From positions 600,152 to 664,151 of the forward strand of contig NZ_GL636091.1 in assembly GCF_000186465.1 (NCBI RefSeq): a stretch of DNA of 64,000 nucleotides, written 5' to 3'. This stretch comes from Streptococcus australis ATCC 700641 (lineage in GTDB: Bacteria > Bacillota > Bacilli > Lactobacillales > Streptococcaceae). A program made the translations under genes and the position numbers. This document shows, one piece after another, positions 38,841-47,591 of the stretch. The notes beneath the pieces are model-generated. The model saw only the letters and a program-made list of their open reading frames with translations, was not told the origin of the DNA and made no database searches. Numbering within the stretch: position 1 is the stretch's first letter; each line of letters starts with the position of its first letter.

Positions 38841-40179
38841 TAGTTATTCTCGTGAAAGCCAAGATTTGCTTCATTCTATGCAGGAGTCTGGTTTTCATCA
38901 TCCGACAGTCGTTCTAGAGCCAGATGCTTTCTTGCCAGACGGTGTAGAGTCTCCTTTCCTTTATTTCTTAGGACAGCCAAAAGGTGAAAAACGAGGACGT
39001 TATTTTAATGAAGTCCTAGTTCCAGATTTTTGGGAAATTTCTGGTGATAACAATATGGGGAAAGTGACTTATTATGGTCAGGAGAAGGCTCGTATTTATT
39101 ATCATATAGCTTCTTATAAACGTATTGTTGAACGTGTAGAGTGGTTGGATGACAAAAATCAAGTTGTGATGATCGAGCGCTATGATCAATACGGTCGCAA
39201 GATTGCTGTTACGACTTGTGATGGTCAAGGACAACCCTTAGTGACCACTTATTTGGAGGGAACGATTGAGCGCCTGACAGAAAATCATCAAACAGGTGAT
39301 TTGATCTTAACCTTGCCTAATTCCCCTATGCAAATTTTTAAGAGTCGCTTAGATTATTTCATGTTCTATCTAGAATATAGAGGTTTTAATCTAGATAAAG
39401 TGATCTATAATACACTGGCCCTCTCCTTCAATGTTAGTCTACACTTGGGAAATAAAGGTGTTGAGGGGAATGATCTCTTAATTTGGCAGGAACCTCTTTA
39501 TGATGAATTGCCTGGGAATATGCAGTTTATTTTATCTACTCCAAATTTGCGTACAAATAAAATTGTGATCCCTCAGATTAGCACCTACCAACGTGCTTTA
39601 GAATTAACTTCAACAGAACAACACAGATTCTTTAAGCCATTGGGCTACATTTATGATTTTCAGGTTAAAGAAGACATTCGTAAGGATACCTTTATCTTGA
39701 CAAATTCTGATCAAATTGAGGCTCTAACTGAGCTAGTAGAGAAGTTACCGGATGTTACTTTTAGAATTGCAGCGTTAACGGAAATGTCTCCAGTACTTTC
39801 TTCAATGGTCCGCTATCCTAACGTTGTCTTATACCAAAATATTAGTCAAGATTGCATCAAAGAATTATTGATTCAGTCAAGTATTTATTTGGATATTAAC
39901 CACTATGGTGAGGTACAAGGTATTGTTCGTAAAGCATTTGAACACCAACAAATTATTCTAGGCTTTTCACACACCTTACATGATCGACGTTATATTGCGC
40001 AAGAAAATATCTTTGAACAAGGAAAGGAAGCTGACTTCGTAGCGCGTATCCGGGAAATCTACCAAACTGTAGAGACATACAAGGAAGCTGTGGTTCAACA
40101 AATTACCCAATCAAGTAGCATTGAACCAGCTGTTTTCCGAGCTCGTTTGCAAGAAGAAATAGGCATACAAGCTAAATGA
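38824..40179 (+). CDS. gtfB: GtfB: SRRP glycosylation co-activator (second pair)
   Basis: A 451-residue partner of GtfA that binds and presents the polypeptide acceptor. The N-terminal half is beta-rich (DFWEISGDNNMGKVTYYGQEKARIYY-type strands; each such module is also in the first GtfB-like protein). The C-terminal domain (about 289-420) has the accessory-domain signatures FRIAA, NVVLYQ and YLDIN. The start overlaps gtfA, so translation is coupled. After the stop comes a short remnant with a good ribosome binding site but only 11 codons (40201), then repeat copy B and the IS. Confidence 0.93.
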   Translation: MLNVFDSYSRESQDLLHSMQESGFHHPTVVLEPDAFLPDGVESPFLYFLGQPKGEKRGRYFNEVLVPDFWEISGDNNMGKVTYYGQEKARIYYHIASYKRIVERVEWLDDKNQVVMIERYDQYGRKIAVTTCDGQGQPLVTTYLEGTIERLTENHQTGDLILTLPNSPMQIFKSRLDYFMFYLEYRGFNLDKVIYNTLALSFNVSLHLGNKGVEGNDLLIWQEPLYDELPGNMQFILSTPNLRTNKIVIPQISTYQRALELTSTEQHRFFKPLGYIYDFQVKEDIRKDTFILTNSDQIEALTELVEKLPDVTFRIAALTEMSPVLSSMVRYPNVVLYQNISQDCIKELLIQSSIYLDINHYGEVQGIVRKAFEHQQIILGFSHTLHDRRYIAQENIFEQGKEADFVARIREIYQTVETYKEAVVQQITQSSSIEPAVFRARLQEEIGIQAK

Positions 40180-40309
40180 TTAAAAGGGAGGAGGAATTTA
40201 TGCTGTTTCTACAGGCTGATTCCTTATTCTATTAACATCGAATGTAATCAATGATGTAGAAGAATCACCAATACTAAAAAAGAAGTCGGATATTGTACGC
40301 CCCTCGAAA

Positions 40310-40483
40310 GAGAGTGGCACAGAAATCGGTAATTTGTTAGAATTCGATTTCGTCGTCCCACCTCCGCACAGTTGAGTAGGGCTGTAAAAGCTGATGAAAT
40401 CAGCGTAGTAGAGCCCACTCAACCACTGCGTCTTGCTCGATAATCCAAAGAAAATTGAGAGGCTAGGACTTTTGTCCCAGCCT
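40310..40483 (+). repeat. 174-bp intergenic repeat, copy B
   Basis: Same length and orientation as 4522-4695, with about four substitutions. It carries the same 3' terminator hairpin (ggctaggac / gtcccagcc then ttttt), which probably ends the gtfA-gtfB transcript. It sits 40 bp from the left end of the IS30-family element. Confidence 0.85.
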
Positions 40484-40522
40484 TTTTATGGGAAGCACAT
40501 ATTTGTATGACTTCTTTTTATT

Positions 40523-41580
40523 TGATAAATTGTAAAATTTAGTGCAACAAAAAAGCTCATAGCATTTCATTGGTGTAAATTGTAAGTAACCACACAAACA
40601 GAACCCGAGGAAAAACTATGAGCTACTCCCATCCTACCATAACCGACCGAATAAAGATAGAAACTTACTTGGAATTAGGTTTGAAATCTTGCCAAATTGC
40701 AAGTAAACTTGGCGTTCATAAGTCTACCATTTCAAGAGAGTTAAGTCGATGCAAAAATGGTTACTCCGCAGCCTTAGTACAGGAACAGTACGACCACAGG
40801 GCCAAGCAAAAGGGTCGGAGGTCTTGTTTGACACCAAAGTTGAAAAAGGAAATTGAGAACTGTTTAAGATATTCCTGGTCTCCTGAACAGATTTGTGGTC
40901 GCTATCAGCTTGAACAAAAGCCAATGGTAGCTTTTAAAACCATCTATAACTGGCTCTATACTGGTTTGATTGATCTGGATTTAAGCGTCCTTCGTCGTAA
41001 AGGAAAGACTCGACAACCAAAAGAAACACGTGGGACATTTAGGATTGGCACGTCTATTGCCAAACGTCCTAAAGAGGTCAGGAATCGTGAGACCTTTGGT
41101 CACTGGGAACTCGATACTGTGGTGTCTTTCAGAGGCAAAAGTAAGAGCTATTTAGCGACTTTTCTAGAGCGAAAAACTCGTTTTTACTTAGCTTTCAAGA
41201 TAGCAGACAGTACAGCCAAATCCATGTTTTCGGCCATCGAACAACTTTGTAAGCTATTTCCAAAAGAGGCTCTTAAAACCTTTACTTCAGACAGGGGAAA
41301 GAGTTTGCCTGCTATCCTCTGGTGGAGAACTTAGGAGTTCCCTTTTTCTTTGCGGACGACTATTCTTCCTGGCAGAGAGGAAGCAATGAAAACGCAAATG
41401 GCTTACTAAGAGAATATTTCCCAAAGAAAACAGATTTAGCCGCTATCTCTGATGAGGCTTTGAACAAGGCTTTATATGATATTAATCACCGACCATGTAA
41501 ATGTTTAGCTTACAGAACTGTTTGTGAAGCTCTAGAGGATGAGTTATAGTAAATGTTGCACTTATTCTTGCAATTTATCA
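40523..41580 (+). mobile_element. IS30-family insertion sequence
   Basis: A 1,058-bp element with 27-bp terminal inverted repeats (left tgataaattgtaaaattt..., right ...cttgcaatttatca) matching at 23 of 27 positions. One transposase gene is in the usual IS30/IS1239 layout. Target-site duplications are not clear. It is inserted between gtfB and the TDT transporter gene. Confidence 0.85.
40618..41549 (+). pseudogene. IS30-family transposase, frameshifted
   Basis: The N-terminal helix-turn-helix (SQIASKLGVHKSTISREL-type) and the first DDE aspartate (HWELDTV) are in the frame from 40618. The second aspartate (TSDRGK) comes just before the break near 41298-41300, where GGA AAA GAG has lost one A. 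The remainder (LGVPFFFADDYSSWQRGSNE, with the catalytic glutamate) continues in the other frame to 41549. As written the first product stops at 41334 without the third catalytic residue, so the element should be unable to transpose on its own. Confidence 0.88.
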
Positions 41581-41621
41581 TATACTAAAGAAATTAAAGA
41601 AATTAAAGAATTTTAAAAAAG

Positions 41622-41650
41622 AAGTAGTTTTAGTGTCTACTTTTTTTTGA
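41622..41650 (+). terminator. Short terminator right of the IS
   Basis: Arms aagtag / ctactt with a 9-nt loop and a long T-run (at least eight T). A small tandem repeat (aaagaaatt, three copies) precedes it. Confidence 0.65.
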
Positions 41651-41670
41651 TGATCCCTCCTGGTATTTTA

Positions 41671-41679
41671 TGGTATACT
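41671..41679 (+). promoter_or_regulatory. Promoter of the TDT-family gene
   Basis: Extended -10 TGGTATACT, 29 bp upstream of the chosen start. Confidence 0.6.
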
Positions 41680-41707
41680 GAAAGCGATAAAATAATTGGA
41701 GATCAAG

Positions 41708-42601
41708 ATGAAAAAGATTCCTTTAGCATTTTCAGGTTGTCTATTAGGTTTAGCAGGAGCGGGAAACCTCCTGTCTGATACTTTCCCAGTTCTGGCTCAT
41801 TTCTTCAGTTTGACGGGTTTGATCCTATGGGCTTTCTTTTTGTGTCACCATTTGATCTACTGGCAAGAAACCAAGATCGAACTTCAAGAACCAGCCCTTC
41901 TATCTGGAATGGCGACCTTTCCCATGGCTGGGATGATACTGTCGACTTATCTTTTACGACTCTTTCCGACATTTGGAGGACTCGCCCAGGCAGTTTGGTG
42001 GTCTGCTTTCCTCTTAGATTGTAGCTTGATTTTCTACTTTACCAAGAGCCATATGTTGGCAAAACCAAGAGCCAATGCAACCCCTAGTTGGACCGTTCTT
42101 TATGTGGGGATTGCTGTGGCAGCCTTGACCTATCCAGTGGTAGGAGTGGTTGAGTTGGCCTATCTGACTCTCGGGTTTGGCTTTGTCTTAACCTTGATTC
42201 TTTACCCGCTGATCTATCAGGGATTGAAAACCACCCCTTTACCGAGCCACTTATTGGGGCAAGAAGGCATCTATTGTGCGCCCTTTTCTCTTCTGTTAGC
42301 GGCCCTGGTTCGTGTGGGTGGAGCCAGTCTACCGGTTTGGCTGTTATCTATTATGATTGGTATCTCTCAAGCTTTTTATTTCTTCGTTTTAACGCGTCTG
42401 CCCAGAATGATAAAAGAGGGGTTTCAACCAGCCTTTTCAGCCTTAACCTTCCCAACGGTCATCACAGCTACTTCCTTGAAAATGGCCCAAGGTCTATTGC
42501 AAAGTTCTCTGTTAAGGCCCCTTGTCTGGTTTGAGACCATTCTTTGCCTAGCTATTCTTGTGTCGGTGCTAGTGGGTTTTATGACATACAGAAAAGAGTA
42601 G
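41708..42601 (+). CDS. TDT-family (TehA-like) membrane transporter
   Basis: A 297-residue protein with about ten membrane segments, resembling the tellurite-resistance/dicarboxylate transporter (TehA/Mae1, SLAC-like) family. ATG 41708 is chosen because ggag lies six bases upstream; the in-frame TTG at 41696 is the longer option. Family members move dicarboxylates, chloride or nitrite-like anions, and the substrate here is unknown. It has its own promoter and terminator, so it is a single-gene unit. Confidence 0.78.
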   Translation: MKKIPLAFSGCLLGLAGAGNLLSDTFPVLAHFFSLTGLILWAFFLCHHLIYWQETKIELQEPALLSGMATFPMAGMILSTYLLRLFPTFGGLAQAVWWSAFLLDCSLIFYFTKSHMLAKPRANATPSWTVLYVGIAVAALTYPVVGVVELAYLTLGFGFVLTLILYPLIYQGLKTTPLPSHLLGQEGIYCAPFSLLLAALVRVGGASLPVWLLSIMIGISQAFYFFVLTRLPRMIKEGFQPAFSALTFPTVITATSLKMAQGLLQSSLLRPLVWFETILCLAILVSVLVGFMTYRKE

Positions 42602-42648
42602 AGGGAAGCTGATAGGCGACTACAATAAGCTTGTGCTCCAATAAAAAC

Positions 42649-42686
42649 TAGAGGTGAGAGACGGCTGACTCGACCTCTTTTTTGTC
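42649..42686 (+). terminator. Terminator after the TDT-family gene
   Basis: Arms agaggtgag / ctcgacctct around agacggctga, then tttttt. Confidence 0.8.
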
Positions 42687-42760
42687 TACTTTCTAATTGA
42701 ATCCTAGGAATGATTATGGTAAGATGCAATAAATCATTTTTAATCCCTTGAAAGGAATGT

Positions 42761-43456
42761 ATGAAATTTTTAAAGACAAAGGCCAAGCTCTTTTATCCAC
42801 TTTTACTACTGGTCTTTTATATCTTAGTTCGGCCACAATTTCGCGAGTTAGCCCAGCTGGTCAGCAACCAAGTCGGCCAAGCCCTTAGCTATTTTTGGAC
42901 CCTTCTCTTTTTAGAGGCGGGATATCTGATGCTTGTTTTTTCCTTGGTGAAGAAATACAGTCCACGTACCGTTTTTCAGTGGGCAAAGAAGAAACAATTC
43001 CTTCCCGCTATCTACGCTACTATATTCACTAGTTGTGCCATCTATTGGTTAGACTACTTTCTCAGTGGGTTCACCAAAGGACGTCTAGCTATTTATCACT
43101 CCTTTCCAGTGAATTTAGAAGCAATAGGCTCTCTCATCCTATTCATATTAGTGGTCGTCATTCGACCGATGACAGTGGAGTTGATCTTCCGTGGGGCCCT
43201 TGTTCAAACTTATTTCAAAAACTGGCCCCTCTATGCTAGTGTATGGGGACCGGCACTTGTCTATGGGGGAATCCAACTCTTTTACCATCCGTTTACCATC
43301 ATGAGTTTTTTGATCTATACCATCCCTTCCCTGTTTTTTGGATTACTGAATGAAAAGACGGGCTCCTTGTATTATCCTATCCTTGCTCATATCGGCTTGA
43401 ACTTCATTTATAGCTTACCCATCATCTTGTCAAGCATCCAGCATCTCTTCTCCTAG
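42761..43456 (+). CDS. CPBP-family intramembrane protease-like protein
   Basis: A 231-residue polytopic membrane protein. CPBP (CAAX protease/bacteriocin-processing, Abi) elements are recognisable but the first motif is weakened: VELIFRG instead of EExxxRG. The second is IQLFYH (FxxxH-like) and the third AHIGLNF (HxxxN). The loss of one glutamate makes full protease activity doubtful. Many streptococcal CPBP proteins have no assigned substrate. It sits alone between the TDT gene and rnpA. Confidence 0.75.
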   Translation: MKFLKTKAKLFYPLLLLVFYILVRPQFRELAQLVSNQVGQALSYFWTLLFLEAGYLMLVFSLVKKYSPRTVFQWAKKKQFLPAIYATIFTSCAIYWLDYFLSGFTKGRLAIYHSFPVNLEAIGSLILFILVVVIRPMTVELIFRGALVQTYFKNWPLYASVWGPALVYGGIQLFYHPFTIMSFLIYTIPSLFFGLLNEKTGSLYYPILAHIGLNFIYSLPIILSSIQHLFS

Positions 43457-43486
43457 TCGTTTTGACGGTACTGGAGAAGGCTTCAA

Positions 43487-43517
43487 ACCAAGGGCCAGAA
43501 GGTCGTTGGTTTTTTTT
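43487..43517 (+). terminator. Terminator before rnpA
   Basis: Arms aaccaagggcc / ggtcgttggtt followed by eight T. It overlaps the region where the rnpA -35 would lie. Confidence 0.75.
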
Positions 43518-43524
43518 GAAATTA

Positions 43525-43533
43525 TGGTATAAT
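43525..43533 (+). promoter_or_regulatory. rnpA-yidC-khpB promoter
   Basis: Extended -10 TGGTATAAT, 29 bp before the TTG start of rnpA. The -35 candidate TTGGTT (43506) is part of the preceding terminator stem. Confidence 0.6.
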
Positions 43534-43562
43534 AGAATAAATTTAAAAGAGGGAGTGGGAGT

Positions 43563-43904
43563 TTGAGAAAAAGCTATCGTGTCAAGCGAGAAAAAGATTT
43601 CAATGCCATTTTTAAAAGTGGTATGAATTGTGCGAATAGAAAATTTGTGATCTACCGTTTGCCGCAAGAGCAGCCCCATTTCCGTGTCGGCTTATCCGTG
43701 AGTAAAAAATTAGGAAATGCTGTGACACGCAACCGAATCAAGCGCTTGATTCGTCATGTTTTAATGAAGCACCAGGATCATCTTGTAGCAGATGATTTTG
43801 TTGTGATTGCTCGAAAGGGAGTTGAGGAACTGGATTTTGACCAGGTCGAAAAAAATCTAGTCCATGTATTAAAATTAGCGCAAGTCTATCATCAAGAAAG
43901 GTAA
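43563..43904 (+). CDS. rnpA: Ribonuclease P protein component
   Basis: A 113-residue basic protein subunit of RNase P (tRNA 5' maturation). It carries the diagnostic RNR-type motif in [23 protein letters not shown] start, common for streptococcal rnpA, with gggagtgggag just upstream. First gene of the conserved rnpA-yidC-khpB cluster. Unlike in Bacillus, rpmH is not adjacent upstream; it lies 2.7 kb downstream. Confidence 0.97.
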   Translation: MRKSYRVKREKDFNAIFKSGMNCANRKFVIYRLPQEQPHFRVGLSVSKKLGNAVTRNRIKRLIRHVLMKHQDHLVADDFVVIARKGVEELDFDQVEKNLVHVLKLAQVYHQER

Positions 43905-43908
43905 TTAC

Positions 43909-44724
43909 GTGAAAAAGAAACTAAAAATAGCTAGCTTACTCGGAGGAGCCCTCCTTTTATTAACTGCCTGTGGAACGTCTGAAGTGACTTCTCAATCATC
44001 AGGAGTGTGGGAAAAATTCGTTTACTTCTTTGCAGAAGTCATCCGTTTTCTTTCTATCGGAGGAAACATCGGAGTTGGGATTATCCTCTTCACTCTCTTG
44101 ATTCGGACGATTCTTTTACCAGTTTTCCAATACCAAATGACCTCCTCGCGCAAAATGCAGGAGATTCAGCCTCTAGTGAAAGAAATCCAGGCCAAGTACC
44201 CTGGGAAAGATTTGGAAAGCCGCACTCGTATGTCAGAGGAAATGCGGGCCCTCTATAAAGAAAAAGGAGTCAAGACTTCTTCTGCCTTCTTGCCATTGTT
44301 CATTCAAATGCCAGTCTTGATGGCCTTATTCCAAGCCTTGAGTCGGGTAGAATTTCTAAAAGTCGGTCATTTCCTTTGGTTGGATATGAGCGCGACAGAC
44401 CCAACCTTTATATTGCCAGTTTTGGCAGCCGTATTCACCTTCTTTAGCACCTGGTTGAGCAACAAAGCCATGCCAGAAAAAAATGGTGGAATGACAGCCA
44501 TGATGTATGCGATGCCAGTGATGATTTTCTTCTTCGCTATGTACTCAGCTAGCGGGGTTGCTCTCTACTGGGTAGTTTCCAATGCTTACCAAGTTGGGCA
44601 AACTTACCTATTGAACAATCCATTTAAGATTATTGCGGCGCGTGAAGCAGAGCAACAGGCAATCAAAGATATAGAAAAACAAAAACGACGTGCATTTAAT
44701 AAAGCACAGAAAAAGAAAAACTAA
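43909..44724 (+). CDS. yidC: YidC/Oxa1 membrane protein insertase (lipoprotein)
   Basis: A 271-residue insertase of the YidC1 (SpoIIIJ) type. Lipoprotein signal peptide with lipobox LLTAC, followed by five hydrophobic segments with the usual charged loop between the first two ([20 protein letters not shown]), and a basic C-terminal tail ([15 protein letters not shown]) that binds ribosomes. It inserts membrane proteins with or without SecYEG. GTG start, four bp after rnpA. Confidence 0.96.
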   Translation: MKKKLKIASLLGGALLLLTACGTSEVTSQSSGVWEKFVYFFAEVIRFLSIGGNIGVGIILFTLLIRTILLPVFQYQMTSSRKMQEIQPLVKEIQAKYPGKDLESRTRMSEEMRALYKEKGVKTSSAFLPLFIQMPVLMALFQALSRVEFLKVGHFLWLDMSATDPTFILPVLAAVFTFFSTWLSNKAMPEKNGGMTAMMYAMPVMIFFFAMYSASGVALYWVVSNAYQVGQTYLLNNPFKIIAAREAEQQAIKDIEKQKRRAFNKAQKKKN

Positions 44725-44739
44725 GAAGGAGTTTGACAG

Positions 44740-45684
44740 ATGGTCCAATATACAGGAGTCAATGTTGAAGAAGCCATTCAAAATGGTTTGAAAGAATTAG
44801 ATATCCCGCGCATGAAAGCACATATTACGATCGTTTCTCGTGAAAAGAAAGGGTTCCTCGGTCTCTTTGGTAAGAAGCCAGCTGTGGTAGACATCGAACC
44901 AATTGCAGAAACTACAGTGACAAAAGCCAATCAACAAGCTGTTAAGGGAGTTCCTGAGGCAATTAATGCTCAAAACGAACCTGTCAAGAGTGTCAGTGAA
45001 GAAACTGTTGATTTGGGTCGCGTGGTAGTAGCGATTAAAAAAGTTGAAGAAGAAGGCCAAGAAGTTTCTGAAGAAGTGAAGGCTGAGATTCTCAAACATG
45101 AAAAGGCTCCTGAAACCATTCTTGAAGAACAAGGCCATGGGGAGATTCTCGATTCAAGTCTTAAAGAAACTGAGTCACGCAAAACTTCTGATTTTGCTGA
45201 TTTGGGCATTGAAGTTGAAGAAAGCTATGACATTGAAAAGGTTGTCTCTGATGTTACTTCTTATGTTCAAACTGTTATTGATGAAATGGATGTAGAAGCT
45301 AGCATTTCAAGTAGCTACAACCGTCGAACCATCAATATGCAGATTGATACCAATGAGCCAGGTCGTGTGATTGGTTACCACGGGAAAGTTCTCAAGGCCC
45401 TTCAATTGTTGGCACAGAACTACCTTTACAATCAGTATTCTAAGAATTTCTACATTGCTATCAACGTCAATGATTATGTTGAACACCGTGCAGAAGTCCT
45501 TCAAAGCTATGCGCAAAAATTGGCAAGTCGTGCTCTAGAAGAAGGTCAAGCACAACATACAGATCCAATGTCTAATAGCGAACGCAAGATTATCCACCGT
45601 ATCGTATCGAAAATGGATGGAGTAACGAGCTATTCAGAAGGGGAAGAACCAAATCGTTACGTTGTCGTCGATATTGAAGGTTAA
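44740..45684 (+). CDS. khpB: KhpB/EloR (Jag) RNA-binding protein
   Basis: A 314-residue protein. Jag N-terminal domain (1-52, with the KKGFLGLFGKK motif), a long acidic linker, a KH domain at about 185-255 (GxxG in IGYHGK) and an R3H domain at the C-terminus (NSERKIIHRIV). In pneumococcus KhpB partners with KhpA to bind RNA and regulate cell elongation. Located 15 bp after yidC, as in other streptococci. A stem-loop (gggagaga / tctctcc) follows the stop. Confidence 0.94.
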   Translation: MVQYTGVNVEEAIQNGLKELDIPRMKAHITIVSREKKGFLGLFGKKPAVVDIEPIAETTVTKANQQAVKGVPEAINAQNEPVKSVSEETVDLGRVVVAIKKVEEEGQEVSEEVKAEILKHEKAPETILEEQGHGEILDSSLKETESRKTSDFADLGIEVEESYDIEKVVSDVTSYVQTVIDEMDVEASISSSYNRRTINMQIDTNEPGRVIGYHGKVLKALQLLAQNYLYNQYSKNFYIAINVNDYVEHRAEVLQSYAQKLASRALEEGQAQHTDPMSNSERKIIHRIVSKMDGVTSYSEGEEPNRYVVVDIEG

Positions 45685-45770
45685 TCTGCCGTCTAAAAAG
45701 GAAGATTTCAAAAGGGAGAGAGGAGTGTAAGCTTGGTCTCTCCTTCTCTATTTGAGAAAGGAAAATCGGA

Positions 45771-46415
45771 ATGTATAGTAAGATGAGAGACTTTTTGAAT
45801 TGTCAGGGAATCAAGTACCTAGCCCCTGCTAAAGCAGGTGAGGATGGGGAGCAAATGTTGGCCTATCGAGAGATGGGGCAAGAAGCTCGCAAGGAGTTCA
45901 CTCATTTGGTTAGTGATTTTCAGAAGATCTTTCCGCGTTTAAAACAAGACAGGACCAGTCAGTGGATGAATCAAGCCCAAATCCTTCGCCCTCATTTTTG
46001 GGCTTATCTCCAAGGAGAGGGAGAAATAGCGGATCCGATGTTTGCCTTGCGACTTTATGGGGATGCGAAGGACTTTGGTGTATCCTTGGAAGTAAGTTTT
46101 ATCGAACGCAAGAAGGATGAGGAGAGTCTACAAAAGCAGAACCGAGTTTTAACTCTTCCGGTTTCTTCGCCAGTCTATTATCTAGCCCAAGTCGAAGGTG
46201 TCAGTCAACGATTCCAAGGGACAGAGGCCAATCGCCTGAGTCTTCTCAAAGGTGTGGAAGCTGGCCAGGTCCGAAAGGTCTTGGTAAAGGTCGATGTGAA
46301 TCTATCGCAAGCGACTAGCCGAGATGCCATTCTTGAGGAATTAAAGAAAGGAATGGTCTACTTGCTTCCCTACTATGAAGCAACTCGTCAAAGGATAGAA
46401 GGAGATGCCCAATAA
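45771..46415 (+). CDS. Conserved hypothetical protein (HI_0552-like)
   Basis: A 214-residue cytoplasmic protein without membrane segments. It resembles a conserved family of about 210 residues (HI_0552-like, sometimes misleadingly labelled glucose-6-phosphate dehydrogenase). I see no NAD-binding motif that would support that label. Ribosome binding site gaaaggaaaa. It lies between khpB and rpmH in the same direction. Function not assigned. Confidence 0.7.
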   Translation: MYSKMRDFLNCQGIKYLAPAKAGEDGEQMLAYREMGQEARKEFTHLVSDFQKIFPRLKQDRTSQWMNQAQILRPHFWAYLQGEGEIADPMFALRLYGDAKDFGVSLEVSFIERKKDEESLQKQNRVLTLPVSSPVYYLAQVEGVSQRFQGTEANRLSLLKGVEAGQVRKVLVKVDVNLSQATSRDAILEELKKGMVYLLPYYEATRQRIEGDAQ

Positions 46416-46458
46416 AAGCGGTATCATTGAACCTGCCCCAACAAATTTTTCATAGCTA

Positions 46459-46487
46459 TTGACAAACAGGCGTGAATCAGATAGAAT
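46459..46487 (+). promoter_or_regulatory. rpmH promoter
   Basis: TTGACA (46459-46464), 17-bp spacer, TAGAAT (46482-46487). Confidence 0.8.
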
Positions 46488-46561
46488 AGTAAAGTATGTT
46501 TAGTAACTGATCACATTATAGCCGGCTAAACGAATACAAAATCTATGAGGAGGTATTCATC

Positions 46562-46696
46562 GTGAAACGTACTTATCAACCAAGTAAACTTCGTCGTGCG
46601 CGCAAACATGGTTTCCGTCACCGTATGGCAACTAAAAACGGTCGTCGCGTATTGGCAGCTCGTCGTCGTAAAGGACGCAAAGTTTTGGCTGCGTAA
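46562..46696 (+). CDS. rpmH: Ribosomal protein L34
   Basis: A 44-residue, extremely basic protein with the invariant L34 sequence ([18 protein letters not shown] ... RRRKGRK). GTG start with tgaggaggt nine bases upstream. It has its own consensus promoter and a perfect terminator. A component of the large ribosomal subunit. Confidence 0.97.
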   Translation: MKRTYQPSKLRRARKHGFRHRMATKNGRRVLAARRRKGRKVLAA

Positions 46697-46708
46697 TTCA
46701 GATAAAAA

Positions 46709-46746
46709 CCTAAAAACCAGTAGAAACTCGAGACTACTGGTTTTTG
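46709..46746 (+). terminator. rpmH terminator
   Basis: Arms aaaaaccagtag / ctactggttttt, 10-nt loop, T-rich tail. Confidence 0.9.
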
Positions 46747-46777
46747 TTTTGCCGAAAGTGAATTTAGAGGCTCTTTC

Positions 46778-46786
46778 TGCTATAAT
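46778..46786 (+). promoter_or_regulatory. tatD-rnmV promoter
   Basis: Extended -10 TGCTATAAT, 35 bp before the tatD start. Confidence 0.65.
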
Positions 46787-46820
46787 AGAAAGAAGAAAAA
46801 CTCAGAAGAAAAGGAAAATC

Positions 46821-47591
46821 ATGCAGATTTTTGATACCCATACTCACCTCAACGTTGAAGAGTTTGCAGGGAGGGAAGAAGAGGAATTAGAACTAGCAAA
46901 AGAGATGGGAGTCATTGCCCATAATATTGTTGGCTTTGACAAACCGACCATTGAGCGAGCATTAGAATTGGCAGACCAGCACCCAGAAGTTTATCTTACC
47001 CTTGGTTGGCATCCTACTGAAGCGGGCGATTATAGTCCTGAGGTAGAGGCCTATCTACTGGAACAGCTGAAACATCCCAAAGTCGTTGCCCTAGGAGAAA
47101 TCGGTCTGGACTACCACTGGATGACAGCACCTAAGGAAGTTCAAGAGAAGGTCTTTCGCCGTCAGATCCAATTGTCTAAGGACTTGGACTTGCCTTTTGT
47201 AGTGCATACGCGTGATGCGCTAGAAGATACCTATGCCATTATCAAGAGTGAAGGAGTGGGTCCACGCGGTGGGATCATGCATTCCTTCTCAGGAACCTTG
47301 GAGGAAGCGAAGCGCTTCATGGATCTGGGAATGATGATCTCTTTTTCTGGCGTGGTGACGTTTAAGAAGGCGACAGACATTCAGGAAGCAGCCAAAGAGT
47401 TACCTTTGGACAAAATCTTGGTCGAAACAGATGCACCCTATCTGGCACCAGTTCCTAAGCGGGGCCGTGAAAATAAAACAGCCTATACCCGTTATGTCGT
47501 AGACTTTATTGCAGAGCTTCGTGGAATGACTAGTGAAGAAGTAGCTCAAGCCACCTATGATAATGCGAGAAAGGTATTTACCCTTGACTGA
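46821..47591 (+). CDS. tatD: TatD-family metal-dependent deoxyribonuclease
   Basis: A 256-residue TIM-barrel hydrolase. Motifs are FDTHTHL at the start (metal ligands), GEIGLDY, VHTRDA, MHSFSG and ETDAPYL near the end. The open frame extends upstream, but ATG 46821 gives the family start and has aaaggaaa before it. TatD enzymes are 3'-5' DNA/RNA exonucleases with roles in repair and RNA quality control. It overlaps rnmV by 8 bp. Confidence 0.95.
   Translation: MQIFDTHTHLNVEEFAGREEEELELAKEMGVIAHNIVGFDKPTIERALELADQHPEVYLTLGWHPTEAGDYSPEVEAYLLEQLKHPKVVALGEIGLDYHWMTAPKEVQEKVFRRQIQLSKDLDLPFVVHTRDALEDTYAIIKSEGVGPRGGIMHSFSGTLEEAKRFMDLGMMISFSGVVTFKKATDIQEAAKELPLDKILVETDAPYLAPVPKRGRENKTAYTRYVVDFIAELRGMTSEEVAQATYDNARKVFTLD

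Noticed and set aside
9161..40179. Capsule or wall polysaccharide locus
   Set aside because: No Wzx/Wzy, phosphoglycosyl transferase or regulator genes; the presence of Gtf3, GtfA/B, SecY2, Asp1-5 and SecA2 identifies an SRRP glycosylation/export locus.
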